Assembly: GCA_002393195.1 (NCBI GenBank)
Contig: DGIK01000162.1
Span: 1 to 7,144, forward strand
Length of the DNA stretch: 7,144 bases
Reading direction: 5' to 3'
From: Bacteroidales bacterium UBA3824
GTDB taxonomy: Bacteria; Bacteroidota; Bacteroidia; Bacteroidales; UBA3824
Shown here: positions 1 through 6,065 of the stretch, one piece after another
Position numbering within the stretch: position 1 is the stretch's first letter
Layout: every line of letters begins with the position of its first letter
Position numbers and translations under genes: made by a program
The notes under the pieces: model-generated
The model's input: the letters and a program-made list of their open reading frames with translations, nothing else
Database searches by the model: none
Told to the model about the DNA's origin: nothing

Positions 1-496
1 CGCAGTCGCTTGCCGTGATGAGCGGCGAGTTCCAATATACGAAACCATGCTCGTGGAAGAATGTGTGGATGGCAATCGCCATGTTATGACGGATTCTGAA
101 CACCGCGCCAAATGTATTGGTGCGCATACGGATATTGGCATGTTCGCGCAAAAACTCCATCGAATGACCCTTCTTCTGCAACGGATAGTCGTCGCCACAG
201 CGGCCATACACCTCGATTGACTTGGCTTGTATTTCGACGCTCTGCTCTGCGCCCTGGCTCTTCACCATCACGCCATCCACATTGAGGCACGCGCCGGTGG
301 TGATGTCCTTGAGCAGACCCTCGTCAAACTTGTCAACGTCCACCACAATCTGTACATTCTTGATGGTGGAGCCGTCGTTCAACGCAATGAAGTTGACAGC
401 CTTGCTGCCGCGCTTGGTGCGCACCCAGCCCTTTACATTGACATCTGCGCCGTAATCTTCGCGCTTGAGAAGGTCTATTACTTTTGTCCTTTTCAT
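1..496 (-). CDS. asnS: Asparaginyl-tRNA synthetase, N-terminal part (cut by window edge)
   Basis: This gene charges tRNA-Asn with asparagine in the cytoplasm. Only the first 165 codons are visible, reading leftwards from an ATG at 494-496; the rest of the roughly 465-residue protein lies beyond base 1. Residues about 18-100 form the OB-fold anticodon-binding domain, with recognisable stretches [10 protein letters not shown] (21-30) and [10 protein letters not shown] (34-43). The linker [12 protein letters not shown] (101-112) leads into the start of the class II catalytic core, with [15 protein letters not shown] (133-147) and the family hallmark SPLITASDC (157-165). No stop or frame break is seen. 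The start is favoured because MKRTK begins the conserved protein and a promoter -7 element lies 39 nt upstream. The gene is divergent from the 271-residue ORF at 604. AspS and LysS share the OB fold, but the catalytic-core wording fits AsnS best. Confidence 0.93.
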   Translation of the reverse strand, partial: MKRTKVIDLLKREDYGADVNVKGWVRTKRGSKAVNFIALNDGSTIKNVQIVVDVDKFDEGLLKDITTGACLNVDGVMVKSQGAEQSVEIQAKSIEVYGRCGDDYPLQKKGHSMEFLREHANIRMRTNTFGAVFRIRHNMAIAIHTFFHEHGFVYWNSPLITASDC

Positions 497-534
497 TATT
501 TTTGTCCTTGAGAAAAACTTTTTTTAAATATTTT

Positions 535-543
535 GCAAAGATA
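535..543 (-). promoter_or_regulatory. Promoter -7 element for asnS
   Basis: On the minus strand these bases read TATCTTTGC, an exact match to the Bacteroidota -7 consensus TAnnTTTG. Transcription would start near 530, giving a leader of about 35 nt before the asnS ATG. No -33 TTTG is found at the ideal 19-21 nt; a TTG at 560-562 is too close, at 16 nt. Confidence 0.6.
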
Positions 544-603
544 ACACTTTTTTTATTTCCAACTAATAGAAAAAATACGTAAATTGCAAAAAATTTCGAG
601 ACC

Positions 604-1419
604 ATGAAAACAGACGAATATACACAGGCCACAGACTGCATCGAAGCAGTAAAACGGATACGCCTCGGACACACCGACGAGGGGCTTGCAATGCTCGAAA
701 CGTCAGAAGTAGGCAACACTATAAAAAACCTCACCAAGGCAGAAGTGGCATACTGGCGCGAAGACTACAAAAACGCAATGTATTACGACGAACATTCGTT
801 GGCAGACGACTATTTCTGGACCGACCCACTCGCCGTGCCGCACCACCTGCGGGCATACGTATATGCCGCACAAAACATCGGCAGCATCAGCCGTGCCAAA
901 GAATTTCTCGATTATTACATAGCACAACAACACAAGAGGTACACAGCAGGATACATCGCCCCTTTCAACGACATCTACAAAAACGCAATGCGCCGCCTCG
1001 ACGGACTACCGGGCAAAGACGAGCCAGTCGATATTGCCATCTACAACGAGGGCAACGCGCCGAGCAAATTCATATTCTACGGCGAAGACGACACCACATC
1101 GCCGCAAGTGGCGGAAGGCATCAGCAAGATACTCAGCATAATGTGGAACAAAGTGCCAACAATGCCCATACTCGACCTTTACGAAAAGTACGCCCACAAC
1201 ATCACCCTCGACGACAACCACATCATGGCGGCGCGCACATACCTCAAAATTGGCGACTACGAGCATTTTGAAAAAGCAATCTTCAGATACATATCCATCT
1301 GGCGACCCACCGACAAATTTGAGGTGATGCCAATGAAATTGTTTGTATTCCACGACATCGCGTCCAATTTGACAACCTCATTCAAAAACATCCTCCTCGC
1401 CATGGAAAAGGGCAACTAA
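604..1419 (+). CDS. Hypothetical protein, helical repeat-like, 271 residues
   Basis: I do not recognise this protein. It has no signal peptide or membrane segment, so it should be cytoplasmic. Residues 1-150 look all-helical, with spaced small and aromatic residues (LGHTDEGLAMLE at 22-33, AYWREDYKNAMYYDEHSL at 69-86, AYVYAAQNIGSISRAKEFLDYYI at about 104-126), which resembles TPR or other helix-turn-helix solenoid repeats. A linker containing FIFYGEDDTT (157-166) leads to a second helical half (170-271). The ATG at 604 follows an AT-rich upstream stretch; only an imperfect promoter-like TAAATTGC (580-587) is visible. It stands alone, divergent from asnS and convergent with nhaD, and ends 34 nt before a strong shared terminator. 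Codon use resembles that of its neighbours. The coding call is firm; the repeat-fold reading is inference from residue pattern. Confidence 0.85.
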   Translation: MKTDEYTQATDCIEAVKRIRLGHTDEGLAMLETSEVGNTIKNLTKAEVAYWREDYKNAMYYDEHSLADDYFWTDPLAVPHHLRAYVYAAQNIGSISRAKEFLDYYIAQQHKRYTAGYIAPFNDIYKNAMRRLDGLPGKDEPVDIAIYNEGNAPSKFIFYGEDDTTSPQVAEGISKILSIMWNKVPTMPILDLYEKYAHNITLDDNHIMAARTYLKIGDYEHFEKAIFRYISIWRPTDKFEVMPMKLFVFHDIASNLTTSFKNILLAMEKGN

Positions 1420-1453
1420 ACCAGTATCAATAGACATAAAACCAAACGCACAA

Positions 1454-1485
1454 AAAAAGCCGGTGGCATCAGCCATCGGCTTTTT
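1454..1485. terminator. Bidirectional intrinsic terminator
   Basis: A 9-bp stem (GCCGGTGGC at 1459-1467 with GCCATCGGC at 1472-1480, one G-U pair) closes a 4-nt loop. It is flanked by A-run 1452-1458 and T-run 1481-1485, which extend the stem and supply a U-tract in either direction. It lies between the convergent 271-residue gene and nhaD and can end both transcripts. Confidence 0.9.
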
Positions 1486-1490
1486 GGTAT

Positions 1491-1537
1491 GCGGTCGGCT
1501 CGACTGCCAATCTCGAAATGGAGCCAAACTCGACCGC
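1491..1537. repeat. Imperfect hairpin with internal direct repeat in the nhaD 3' region
   Basis: GCGGTCGGCTC at 1491-1501 can pair with GAGCC (1521-1525) and then, after a 6-nt bulge, with GACCGC (1532-1537). The same bases contain a 14-nt direct repeat with one mismatch, CTCGACTGCCAATC (1499-1512) and CTCGACCGCCAATC (1529-1542), at a 30-nt period. It lies between the nhaD stop codon and the terminator, so it would be in the nhaD 3' untranslated RNA. No T-run follows, so it is not itself a terminator. Confidence 0.45.
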
Positions 1538-1547
1538 CAATCAATCG

Positions 1548-2924
1548 CTATGCAAATGCAGAATGCATCAACCAGAAGCACAATGCACCGGCGAAGTAGC
1601 CTATCAAAGCGAGCCAGCTGATATGCTTGAGATACCATACAAACTCAATCTTCTCCAATCCCATTGCAGCCACGCCAGCCGCGCTGCCGATGATGAGGAT
1701 GCTACCGCCTGTACCCGCAGCGTATGCCAATAGCTGCCAGAATGTACCGTCCAAAACCAAATCAGGCGACGCGCCCAATTCATACATGCCCATAGAGCCT
1801 GCCACGAGCGGCACATTATCTACTATAGACGAAAGGATGCCGATAGTCAAGCCGATGCCGTAGGTATTCTTGTTGCAAGTTTCGTCGAGCCAAGACGACA
1901 TCGCCGCCAAATGACCCGAAGTCTGCAAAGCTGCCACAGCCGACAGAATACCGAGGAAGAAGAGGATTGTAGGAACGTCAACACCTGTAAGCACCTTGGC
2001 AACAGAATTTTCCCTGTGGTCGCCATTGTGATGGTGTACGAGGTCGGTGATGAGCCAGAAAATTCCGAGCATCAAAATCATGCCCATATAAGGCGGCAAG
2101 TGGAGCACAGTCTTCAATACGGGCACCATCAAGAGCGAACCAATGCCCCAATAAAGGCAGAAACCCTTCAAGCGGCTGTCGGAATCAGAAGAAAGAACCT
2201 CTGATGTCTTGGGTGTTTCGAGTTCGCCCTTCAAGGAGAATCCCAGCACCACGAGCGGAATGATCATCGATATGAGCGACGGCACGATAAGCATTGCCAC
2301 CACTTTGGCAGCGGTGATGTAGCCGCCAATCCAAAGCATGATGGTGGTGACGTCTCCAATCGGCGACCATGCGCCGCCAGCATTTGCCGCGAGGATAATC
2401 ATGCCGGCATACGTCCAGCGAAGATGCCGGTCGGCGACAAGTTTGTTCAGTAGGGTAACCATCACAATGGTGGTGGTCAAATTGTCCAATACCGCCGACA
2501 TAAAGAACGTCAGGAGACTGAGCATCCACAGCAACTTGCGCTTGCTACGAGTTGTTATTCTGTCTGTTATGATTGAAAAACCGTTGTGCTTGTCGATGAT
2601 GGCTACGATGGTCATCGCACCGAGAAGGAAGAAGAGGGTCTCGGATGTTTCGCCCAAGTGCAGAAGGCTTTCCTCCTCAAACACAAAAGCATTCATAAAA
2701 TCCGAATCGTGAGGGTCGCCCTCCGGATGAGTAGTGCAATACTTCTGCCACGAAGCGTTTTCAATACTCGGGTCATTGAGGATAGACTCCTTGCCAATGA
2801 CAAACAATATCCACATTAGAGCTCCAAGCATCAAGGCTGTGGCGGCCTTGTCAATTTTTAGTTTGTGTTCAAGGGCAATGCAAGCATACCCTATGACAAA
2901 AACTATAATCATTAAGACAAACAT
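1548..2924 (-). CDS. nhaD: Na+/H+ antiporter NhaD, inner membrane
   Basis: This is a secondary transporter of the NhaD branch of the ion transporter superfamily, which exchanges cytoplasmic Na+ (and Li+) for H+ across the inner membrane and serves pH and salt homeostasis. The 458-residue length is normal. About twelve hydrophobic segments are visible, at roughly 1-18, 28-44, 96-112, 130-146, 171-186, 205-230, 256-275, 279-296, 316-333, 355-375, 395-416 and 433-453. Two related halves carry the conserved polar motifs expected within the membrane: LDNLTTT (146-152) and ANAGGAWSPIGDVTT (180-194) in the first, SIVDNVPLVAG (366-376) and GTGGSILIIGSAAG (404-417) in the second. The acidic D147, D191 and D369 are candidate ion ligands. 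The hydrophilic loop 46-90 is probably extracytoplasmic. The ATG at 2922-2924 opens directly into the first membrane segment. A weak promoter-like TAATTTCG lies at 2968-2975. The gene appears monocistronic. Confidence 0.95.
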   Translation of the reverse strand: MFVLMIIVFVIGYACIALEHKLKIDKAATALMLGALMWILFVIGKESILNDPSIENASWQKYCTTHPEGDPHDSDFMNAFVFEEESLLHLGETSETLFFLLGAMTIVAIIDKHNGFSIITDRITTRSKRKLLWMLSLLTFFMSAVLDNLTTTIVMVTLLNKLVADRHLRWTYAGMIILAANAGGAWSPIGDVTTIMLWIGGYITAAKVVAMLIVPSLISMIIPLVVLGFSLKGELETPKTSEVLSSDSDSRLKGFCLYWGIGSLLMVPVLKTVLHLPPYMGMILMLGIFWLITDLVHHHNGDHRENSVAKVLTGVDVPTILFFLGILSAVAALQTSGHLAAMSSWLDETCNKNTYGIGLTIGILSSIVDNVPLVAGSMGMYELGASPDLVLDGTFWQLLAYAAGTGGSILIIGSAAGVAAMGLEKIEFVWYLKHISWLALIGYFAGALCFWLMHSAFA

Positions 2925-3011
2925 AATTTGATTTTTAGTATTTTTAATTTGTTGATTAATATGAGTGCGAAATTAACAATTTTTTTTATATAATAAAAAA
3001 GTTTTTTTGCT

Positions 3012-3020
3012 TATATTTGC
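3012..3020 (+). promoter_or_regulatory. Promoter -7 element for the 91-residue gene
   Basis: TATATTTGC matches the Bacteroidota -7 consensus TAnnTTTG exactly. Transcription would begin near 3025, leaving about 25 nt before the ATG at 3050. A TTG start at 3017 would lie inside the promoter, so this element decides the start codon. No clear -33 TTTG is seen in the A/T-rich stretch upstream. Confidence 0.6.
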
Positions 3021-3049
3021 AAAATAATATCATAAAAAGAATATCAATT

Positions 3050-3325
3050 ATGAATACACTCACGACACACAAAAACAAAACACGCATCAAATTTTCAGGT
3101 TCAACGCATGCACCTGAAAACATGGAAGTTATAACAATAAGTTATAATGGCAAAAACAAAATCGCTAACGCAATAGTCAACTTGATAGAAGCATCAGGCG
3201 TTTTTGACATCCTGCGCGACAACGAACCCAACGAAACCACAATCGAGGCTATCAATGAACTCAAAAACGGTGGAGGATTCACAGCAAACGGACTTGACGA
3301 CTTGTTCAAACAATTACAATCATAA
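3050..3325 (+). CDS. Small protein with RelB/DinJ-antitoxin-like tail, 91 residues
   Basis: Function is not established. From the ATG at 3050 the protein has 91 residues: a basic N-terminus (MNTLTTHKNKTRIKF), a segment MEVITISYNGKNKIANAIVNLIEASGVFDIL that looks like a beta strand followed by helix, and a tail NETTIEAINELKNGG...LDDLFKQL. The tail resembles the C-terminus of RelB/DinJ-type antitoxins, in which a pattern like NATTIAAIEE..., then a short linker and DDLF..., wraps the toxin. That resemblance is by eye only. No toxin-sized ORF accompanies it on either side: nhaD is divergent upstream and the sia cluster converges from downstream. Its base composition is more AT-rich than nhaD or the sia genes. 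Upstream in-frame TTG at 3017 is excluded because it overlaps the promoter -7 element. It could be an orphan antitoxin, a solitary regulator, or unrelated. Confidence 0.75.
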   Translation: MNTLTTHKNKTRIKFSGSTHAPENMEVITISYNGKNKIANAIVNLIEASGVFDILRDNEPNETTIEAINELKNGGGFTANGLDDLFKQLQS

Positions 3326-3382
3326 AAAATATGACAACTAGTTAGGGTGGGAAGTCATTCTAAATTATTTGCAAAATAGCAC

Positions 3383-3430
3383 AAAAAAAGTCAGCCCTCC
3401 GTATTTGGTCAACATTGGAGGTACTGACTT
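3383..3430 (-). terminator. Intrinsic terminator of the sia-like cluster
   Basis: AAGTCAG (3388-3394) pairs with CTGACTT (3424-3430), and CCTCC (3396-3400) with GGAGG (3417-3421), around a 16-nt loop and a small asymmetric internal loop. The A-run 3383-3389 becomes a U-tract on the minus strand. The hairpin begins 28 nt after the stop of the last SiaC gene, so it ends that operon. There is no T-run for the plus strand, so the 91-residue gene is less clearly terminated here. Confidence 0.82.
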
Positions 3431-3458
3431 AAGAATTGTATCGAAAAGGAATTAATAA

Positions 3459-3848
3459 TTATACGTCTTCGAAAGGAGTGAGCTTGATTTTGAGCCCGGT
3501 ATCCACCATATAATCCATGATGTCGTCGTTCATATCGACGTCATCGGGGGTGTAGTACCATGTTACCGACACGCTTCCACCGTTTTTCTCCATCTCTCTG
3601 AGCTCCTTGAGTATCGCAAGCAGCCACTTGGACGTGCTTGTGTTATAATACGTGAGCGAGAATACAAAAACAATTTTGTCATGCGTCTTGGCGTATTCCT
3701 TCACCCATTCTACAAGCGGCTGGTAAAAATTGCCCGTCTCTTCCATAAAAGACTCCCCACTTATTTTGCAAACGCCAGATTGCTCCACGAAGTCCACGGT
3801 GGGCTGTATGTAGCAGTCCTTGTTGCCAGTAATGTGAATGTCTTCCAT
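3459..3848 (-). CDS. SiaC family regulatory phosphoprotein (copy 1, most divergent)
   Basis: This 129-residue cytoplasmic protein belongs to the SiaC family (formerly DUF1987), small proteins whose phosphorylation by a SiaB kinase switches their binding partner; in Pseudomonas the partner is the diguanylate cyclase SiaD. Visible family signatures are the opening MEDIHI, PTVDF (16-20), the strand-turn GESFMEET (31-38), the central LTYYNTSTSKWLL (65-77) and the end WYYTPDDVDMNDD (97-109) with DYMVDTGLKIKLTPF (112-126). T70 in NTSTSK occupies the position expected for the phosphorylated threonine (Thr68 in Pseudomonas); this mapping is by motif, not by alignment. It is the most divergent of three copies: it has YIQPTVDF where the others have FFTPxVNF, YYTP where they have YD, and a short extension EDV. 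It is the last gene of the cluster, 111 nt after copy 2, with no kinase directly paired to it and an intrinsic terminator just downstream. Confidence 0.9.
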   Translation of the reverse strand: MEDIHITGNKDCYIQPTVDFVEQSGVCKISGESFMEETGNFYQPLVEWVKEYAKTHDKIVFVFSLTYYNTSTSKWLLAILKELREMEKNGGSVSVTWYYTPDDVDMNDDIMDYMVDTGLKIKLTPFEDV

Positions 3849-3903
3849 TTTTTTCAGCTGTAATTCTTAGTTGGTTCTTGTATAAAAACTTTTTGTTTGC
3901 GTC

Positions 3904-3933
3904 TCCTGATTTTTGGGTGTTTTTCGGTCAGGA
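3904..3933. repeat. Inverted repeat between SiaC copies 2 and 1
   Basis: TCCTGA (3904-3909) and TCAGGA (3928-3933) form a 6-bp inverted repeat with an 18-nt A/T-rich loop, inside the 111-nt gap between two SiaC genes. No U-tract follows on the minus strand, so it is unlikely to be a terminator; it could be an RNA-stability or processing element or an operator. No TAnnTTTG promoter is seen in this gap, so copy 1 is probably co-transcribed with copy 2. Confidence 0.35.
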
Positions 3934-3959
3934 TATATCCATCCACGCCCGTCCGTGTG

Positions 3960-4349
3960 TTAGAACGGGATGATGTTGATCTTGAGGCCGGTATCAATCA
4001 TGTAGTCCTCGATGTCTTCCTCCATGTCGGAGTCGTTTTCGTCGTAGTGCCAATTGACAGTTACGTCGCCGCCCTCGTCCTCATAATCCTTGAGAACGTT
4101 GAGCAGGTCGAGGATGCATCGCGAGGTGCTCGTATTGAAGTATGTAAGCTTGATCAGGAACGCAATCGGCTTCTTGATCTTCGTGGTGTATTCTTCAAGC
4201 CAGTCGATGAGCGGCTTGTAAAACTCCTGGGTGTCCTCGAGGAACGATTCTCCGGAGAGCTCACAAATGCCGGTCTTCGCGTTGAAGTTGACCGAAGGTG
4301 TGAAAAAGTTTTTGTGTGAACCTTCTATCACAATATCTTCCAATTCCAT
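3960..4349 (-). CDS. SiaC family regulatory phosphoprotein (copy 2)
   Basis: This 129-residue protein is a second SiaC-family switch protein. It shares with copy 3 the N-terminal pattern DIxIEG...FFTPxVNF (5-22), GESFLEDTQEFYKPLIDWLEEY (33-54), LTYFNTSTSRCILDLLNVL (68-86), and the acidic tail WHYDENDSDMEEDIEDYMIDTGLKI (100-124). T73 in NTSTSR is the candidate phosphorylation site by position in the motif. An arginine (R77) replaces the lysine found in the other two copies. It lies 81 nt downstream of the SiaB-like kinase at 4431-4997 with no promoter-like TAnnTTTG in between, so the two are probably one transcript and a cognate kinase-substrate pair (inference). The ATG at 4347-4349 aligns with the other copies, with two extra residues before the DIxIEG motif. 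Confidence 0.92.
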   Translation of the reverse strand: MELEDIVIEGSHKNFFTPSVNFNAKTGICELSGESFLEDTQEFYKPLIDWLEEYTTKIKKPIAFLIKLTYFNTSTSRCILDLLNVLKDYEDEGGDVTVNWHYDENDSDMEEDIEDYMIDTGLKINIIPF

Positions 4350-4430
4350 ATTCGACTTTGTTTATATTTAAGTGTTGACCAAATGTTCGTTTAATATTGT
4401 ATTCTCCAAAACCGTGCCGTAATATGCAAA

Positions 4431-4997
4431 TTACTCTGCGGTTTTTTTGATTTTGACGGCTACCGAGAAGAACGATTCGTTGTCGCTTACCGGTGTGAGC
4501 TCTATGTCGAGCGGGCTTTCGGCAGTGAGCGCCACTTGTATAAGGCCGATGTTGCCCGAATTTTTCTTGTCGCCGCCGAGCCTGCGCTGCTCCCTCCTGT
4601 ATTCGCGAAGCGAATCGCGGTCGAGGGAATTGATGATTTCGCATTTTTCAATCACTGGCTCGATGTCGCTGTTGCGCACCACATTGCCGGTGACGAAAGT
4701 GTAAGAATCGCCAAATTCGCCTATTACAAGAGTGCCCATTCCCAATTTGCGGCCGGAAGCCGTGTTGCAGCTTTCCGCGCTGTATAGCCAAACATTCTGC
4801 GCGAGTTCCATGAATATCTTGAAAATCTTGCTCTTGGCTTTATCATTGCCGTCGTTGGTGACAAGCTCGATGTTGTCGCCAATGACGTTCATTATCCTCT
4901 CGTCAATCGGGCCCTTGTATGATACCAGGATGTTCTGCTGCAACAGATTGTGGTATTCATAAAGACTAAAATCGTATTTGTCGTCTATTTTTTCCAT
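4431..4997 (-). CDS. SiaB family protein kinase (copy 1)
   Basis: This 188-residue protein belongs to the SiaB family (DUF6272), GHKL-fold kinases related to anti-sigma-type histidine-kinase-like ATPases. In Pseudomonas SiaB phosphorylates SiaC. Visible elements are an N-terminal strand VSYKGPID (25-32), the helix KIFKIFMELAQNVWLYS (57-73) with the N-box-like E64...N68 expected to bind Mg-ATP, the strand pair LVIGEFGDSYTFVTGN (90-105), the conserved helix EKCEIINSLDRDSLREYRREQRR (117-139), and the glycine-rich NSGNIGLIQVALTAESPL (146-163), which is a likely nucleotide-lid region. No membrane segment or sensor domain is present. The N-terminus has about ten more residues than copy 2. It follows SiaC copy 3 by 75 nt but has its own strong promoter match at 5025-5057, and it probably shares a transcript with SiaC copies 2 and 1. 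Confidence 0.9.
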   Translation of the reverse strand: MEKIDDKYDFSLYEYHNLLQQNILVSYKGPIDERIMNVIGDNIELVTNDGNDKAKSKIFKIFMELAQNVWLYSAESCNTASGRKLGMGTLVIGEFGDSYTFVTGNVVRNSDIEPVIEKCEIINSLDRDSLREYRREQRRLGGDKKNSGNIGLIQVALTAESPLDIELTPVSDNESFFSVAVKIKKTAE

Positions 4998-5024
4998 ACC
5001 CTATATGTTTGTTTTATAATTTTT

Positions 5025-5057
5025 GCAAATTTACTGTTAATTTTTTTCTTGTGCAAA
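5025..5057 (-). promoter_or_regulatory. Internal promoter ahead of SiaB copy 1
   Basis: On the minus strand TTTG (5054-5057) is followed after exactly 20 nt by TAAATTTGC (5025-5033), matching both elements and the spacing of the Bacteroidota housekeeping promoter. Transcription would start near 5020, about 22 nt before the SiaB copy 1 ATG. The -33 element adjoins an A8/T8 tract (5055-5074) that overlaps the stop codon of SiaC copy 3. Confidence 0.75.
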
Positions 5058-5072
5058 AAAAACACGTTTTTT

Positions 5073-5459
5073 TTACACCTCCATGGGTATCTTGTTGATG
5101 TCCAACCCTGTCTCCAGAATGAAGTCCTCCACTTCTTCGAGTTCCTCTTCCGAATCGTCATAATACCAGTTGACAGAGACGCTGCCGCCGTCGTTCTGGT
5201 ACTTTTTGAGCAGATCCAGTATGTCCACAAGGCACTTGGAGCTGCTTGTATTGAAGTAGCTGAGCTTGAAGTCGAAATTGAGCGGGCCTTTTACGGTCGC
5301 TACATACTTACGAATCCAGTCAAGCAGCCGCGCATAGAATTTGGACGTCTCCTCCAGATAGGATTCGCCAGCAATCTCGCAGTGGCCTGTGGCTGCCTCA
5401 AAGTTTACTGTGGGCGTGAAAAAGGCTTCGTGCACCCCTTCTATGTGAATGTCTTCCAT
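5073..5459 (-). CDS. SiaC family regulatory phosphoprotein (copy 3)
   Basis: This 128-residue SiaC-family protein is the first SiaC in transcription order. It carries MEDIHIEG (1-8), FFTPTVNF (13-20), GESYLEETSKFYARLLDW (31-48), the central LSYFNTSSSKCLVDILDLL (66-84) and the acidic end WYYDDSEEELEEVEDFILETGL (98-119). T71 in NTSSSK is the candidate acceptor for SiaB. The start is placed at the ATG 5457-5459 because MEDIHI matches copy 1 exactly; an upstream in-frame ATG at 5561 would add 34 residues of low-complexity sequence that overlaps the preceding kinase gene. It lies 47 nt after SiaB copy 2, with no promoter between, so these two form the first kinase-substrate pair. The tail is more acidic, and lacks the DDxDM/DSDM-type methionine segment of the other copies. 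Confidence 0.92.
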   Translation of the reverse strand: MEDIHIEGVHEAFFTPTVNFEAATGHCEIAGESYLEETSKFYARLLDWIRKYVATVKGPLNFDFKLSYFNTSSSKCLVDILDLLKKYQNDGGSVSVNWYYDDSEEELEEVEDFILETGLDINKIPMEV

Positions 5460-5506
5460 CTCTTTTGCCTGGTTTATGTAATAATAATAGTGTCGTTTTT
5501 GACGTG

Positions 5507-6040
5507 TTACTCCTTGTCTATCCTTACGCTCACGATGTAAAAATATGTGCCGTCCGGACATTTGATGAGCGAATACTCAAGCGGGTTGGACGCCGTGAGC
5601 GCTACCTGGATGAGTCCGATATTGCCGCCGCCCTTCTCGCCCGCCGGCATGTTGCGCTGCAGGCGTCGGTATTCGCGGAGCTTGTCGCGGCTCATGGAGT
5701 TGATGTTGTCGCACTTTTCCATTACGGGGATTATGTTTTCCATCGTGGTCTTGTTGCCCGTGGAGAATACATAATGATCCTCGAAATCCTTAATAACCAT
5801 TGTGCCGACTCCCGTGTCGCCGCCATCAGCGTTGGCCTCGCGCTCAAGGCTGTAGAAGGCGATGTTTTGAGCAAGCTCAATGAATATCTTGAAGACCTTC
5901 TTATTGACCTTGTCGTCGGGGGAAAGCGTTCCCTCAATTTCCTTGGCCAACACAGATAGAATCTCCGTGTCGAAGATGCCCGTGTAGCTTATGGCTATGT
6001 TGTCGACTGTGCGTCGCTTTGTTGTGACTGCGCTTTCCAT
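5507..6040 (-). CDS. SiaB family protein kinase (copy 2)
   Basis: This 177-residue paralogue of the kinase at 4431-4997 shares its landmarks: KVFKIFIELAQNIAFYS (48-64) with E55...N59 as the N-box, MVIKDFEDHYVFSTGN (81-96), EKCDNINSMSRDKLREYRRLQR (108-129) and GGGNIGLIQVALTASNPLEYSL (137-158). The glycine-rich segment reads GEKGGGN here against GDKKNSGN in the other copy. It is expected to phosphorylate a SiaC protein, most simply copy 3 encoded 47 nt downstream (inference). The start is set at the ATG 6038-6040, preceded by a purine-rich AAAGAAAG stretch; the longer frame from 6085 would add 15 residues (MFLTRNEHYYHCKES) with no family counterpart and overlap the small ORF at 6066-6218. No sensor or membrane region is present, so the input signal must come from another protein. 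Confidence 0.9.
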   Translation of the reverse strand: MESAVTTKRRTVDNIAISYTGIFDTEILSVLAKEIEGTLSPDDKVNKKVFKIFIELAQNIAFYSLEREANADGGDTGVGTMVIKDFEDHYVFSTGNKTTMENIIPVMEKCDNINSMSRDKLREYRRLQRNMPAGEKGGGNIGLIQVALTASNPLEYSLIKCPDGTYFYIVSVRIDKE

Positions 6041-6065
6041 ACTTTCTTTACAATGATAATAGTGT

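Noticed and set aside
3017..3049. TTG start adding 11 residues to the 91-residue protein
   Set aside because: It lies inside the TATATTTG promoter element, upstream of the expected transcription start; ATG at 3050 fits better.
3897..4319. 140-codon plus-strand ORF opposite SiaC copy 2
   Set aside because: Antisense shadow of a well-supported SiaC-family gene, with no promoter or recognisable motif.
5055..5074. A8-T8 inverted repeat after SiaC copy 3 as a terminator
   Set aside because: The stem is A-T only with a 4-nt loop and overlaps the stop codon and the next promoter's -33 element; too weak to call termination.
4950..5540. 196-codon plus-strand ORF opposite SiaB copy 1 and SiaC copy 3
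   Set aside because: It is antisense to two genes with clear family motifs and crosses their intergenic promoter; its translation has no recognisable domain and arises from the codon bias of the opposite strand.
5460..5561. Upstream ATG giving SiaC copy 3 a 34-residue extension
   Set aside because: The extension is low complexity, overlaps the kinase gene and is absent in the other copies, while MEDIHI matches copy 1 exactly.
5465..5959. 164-codon plus-strand ORF opposite SiaB copy 2
   Set aside because: Antisense to the conserved kinase frame; no independent support.
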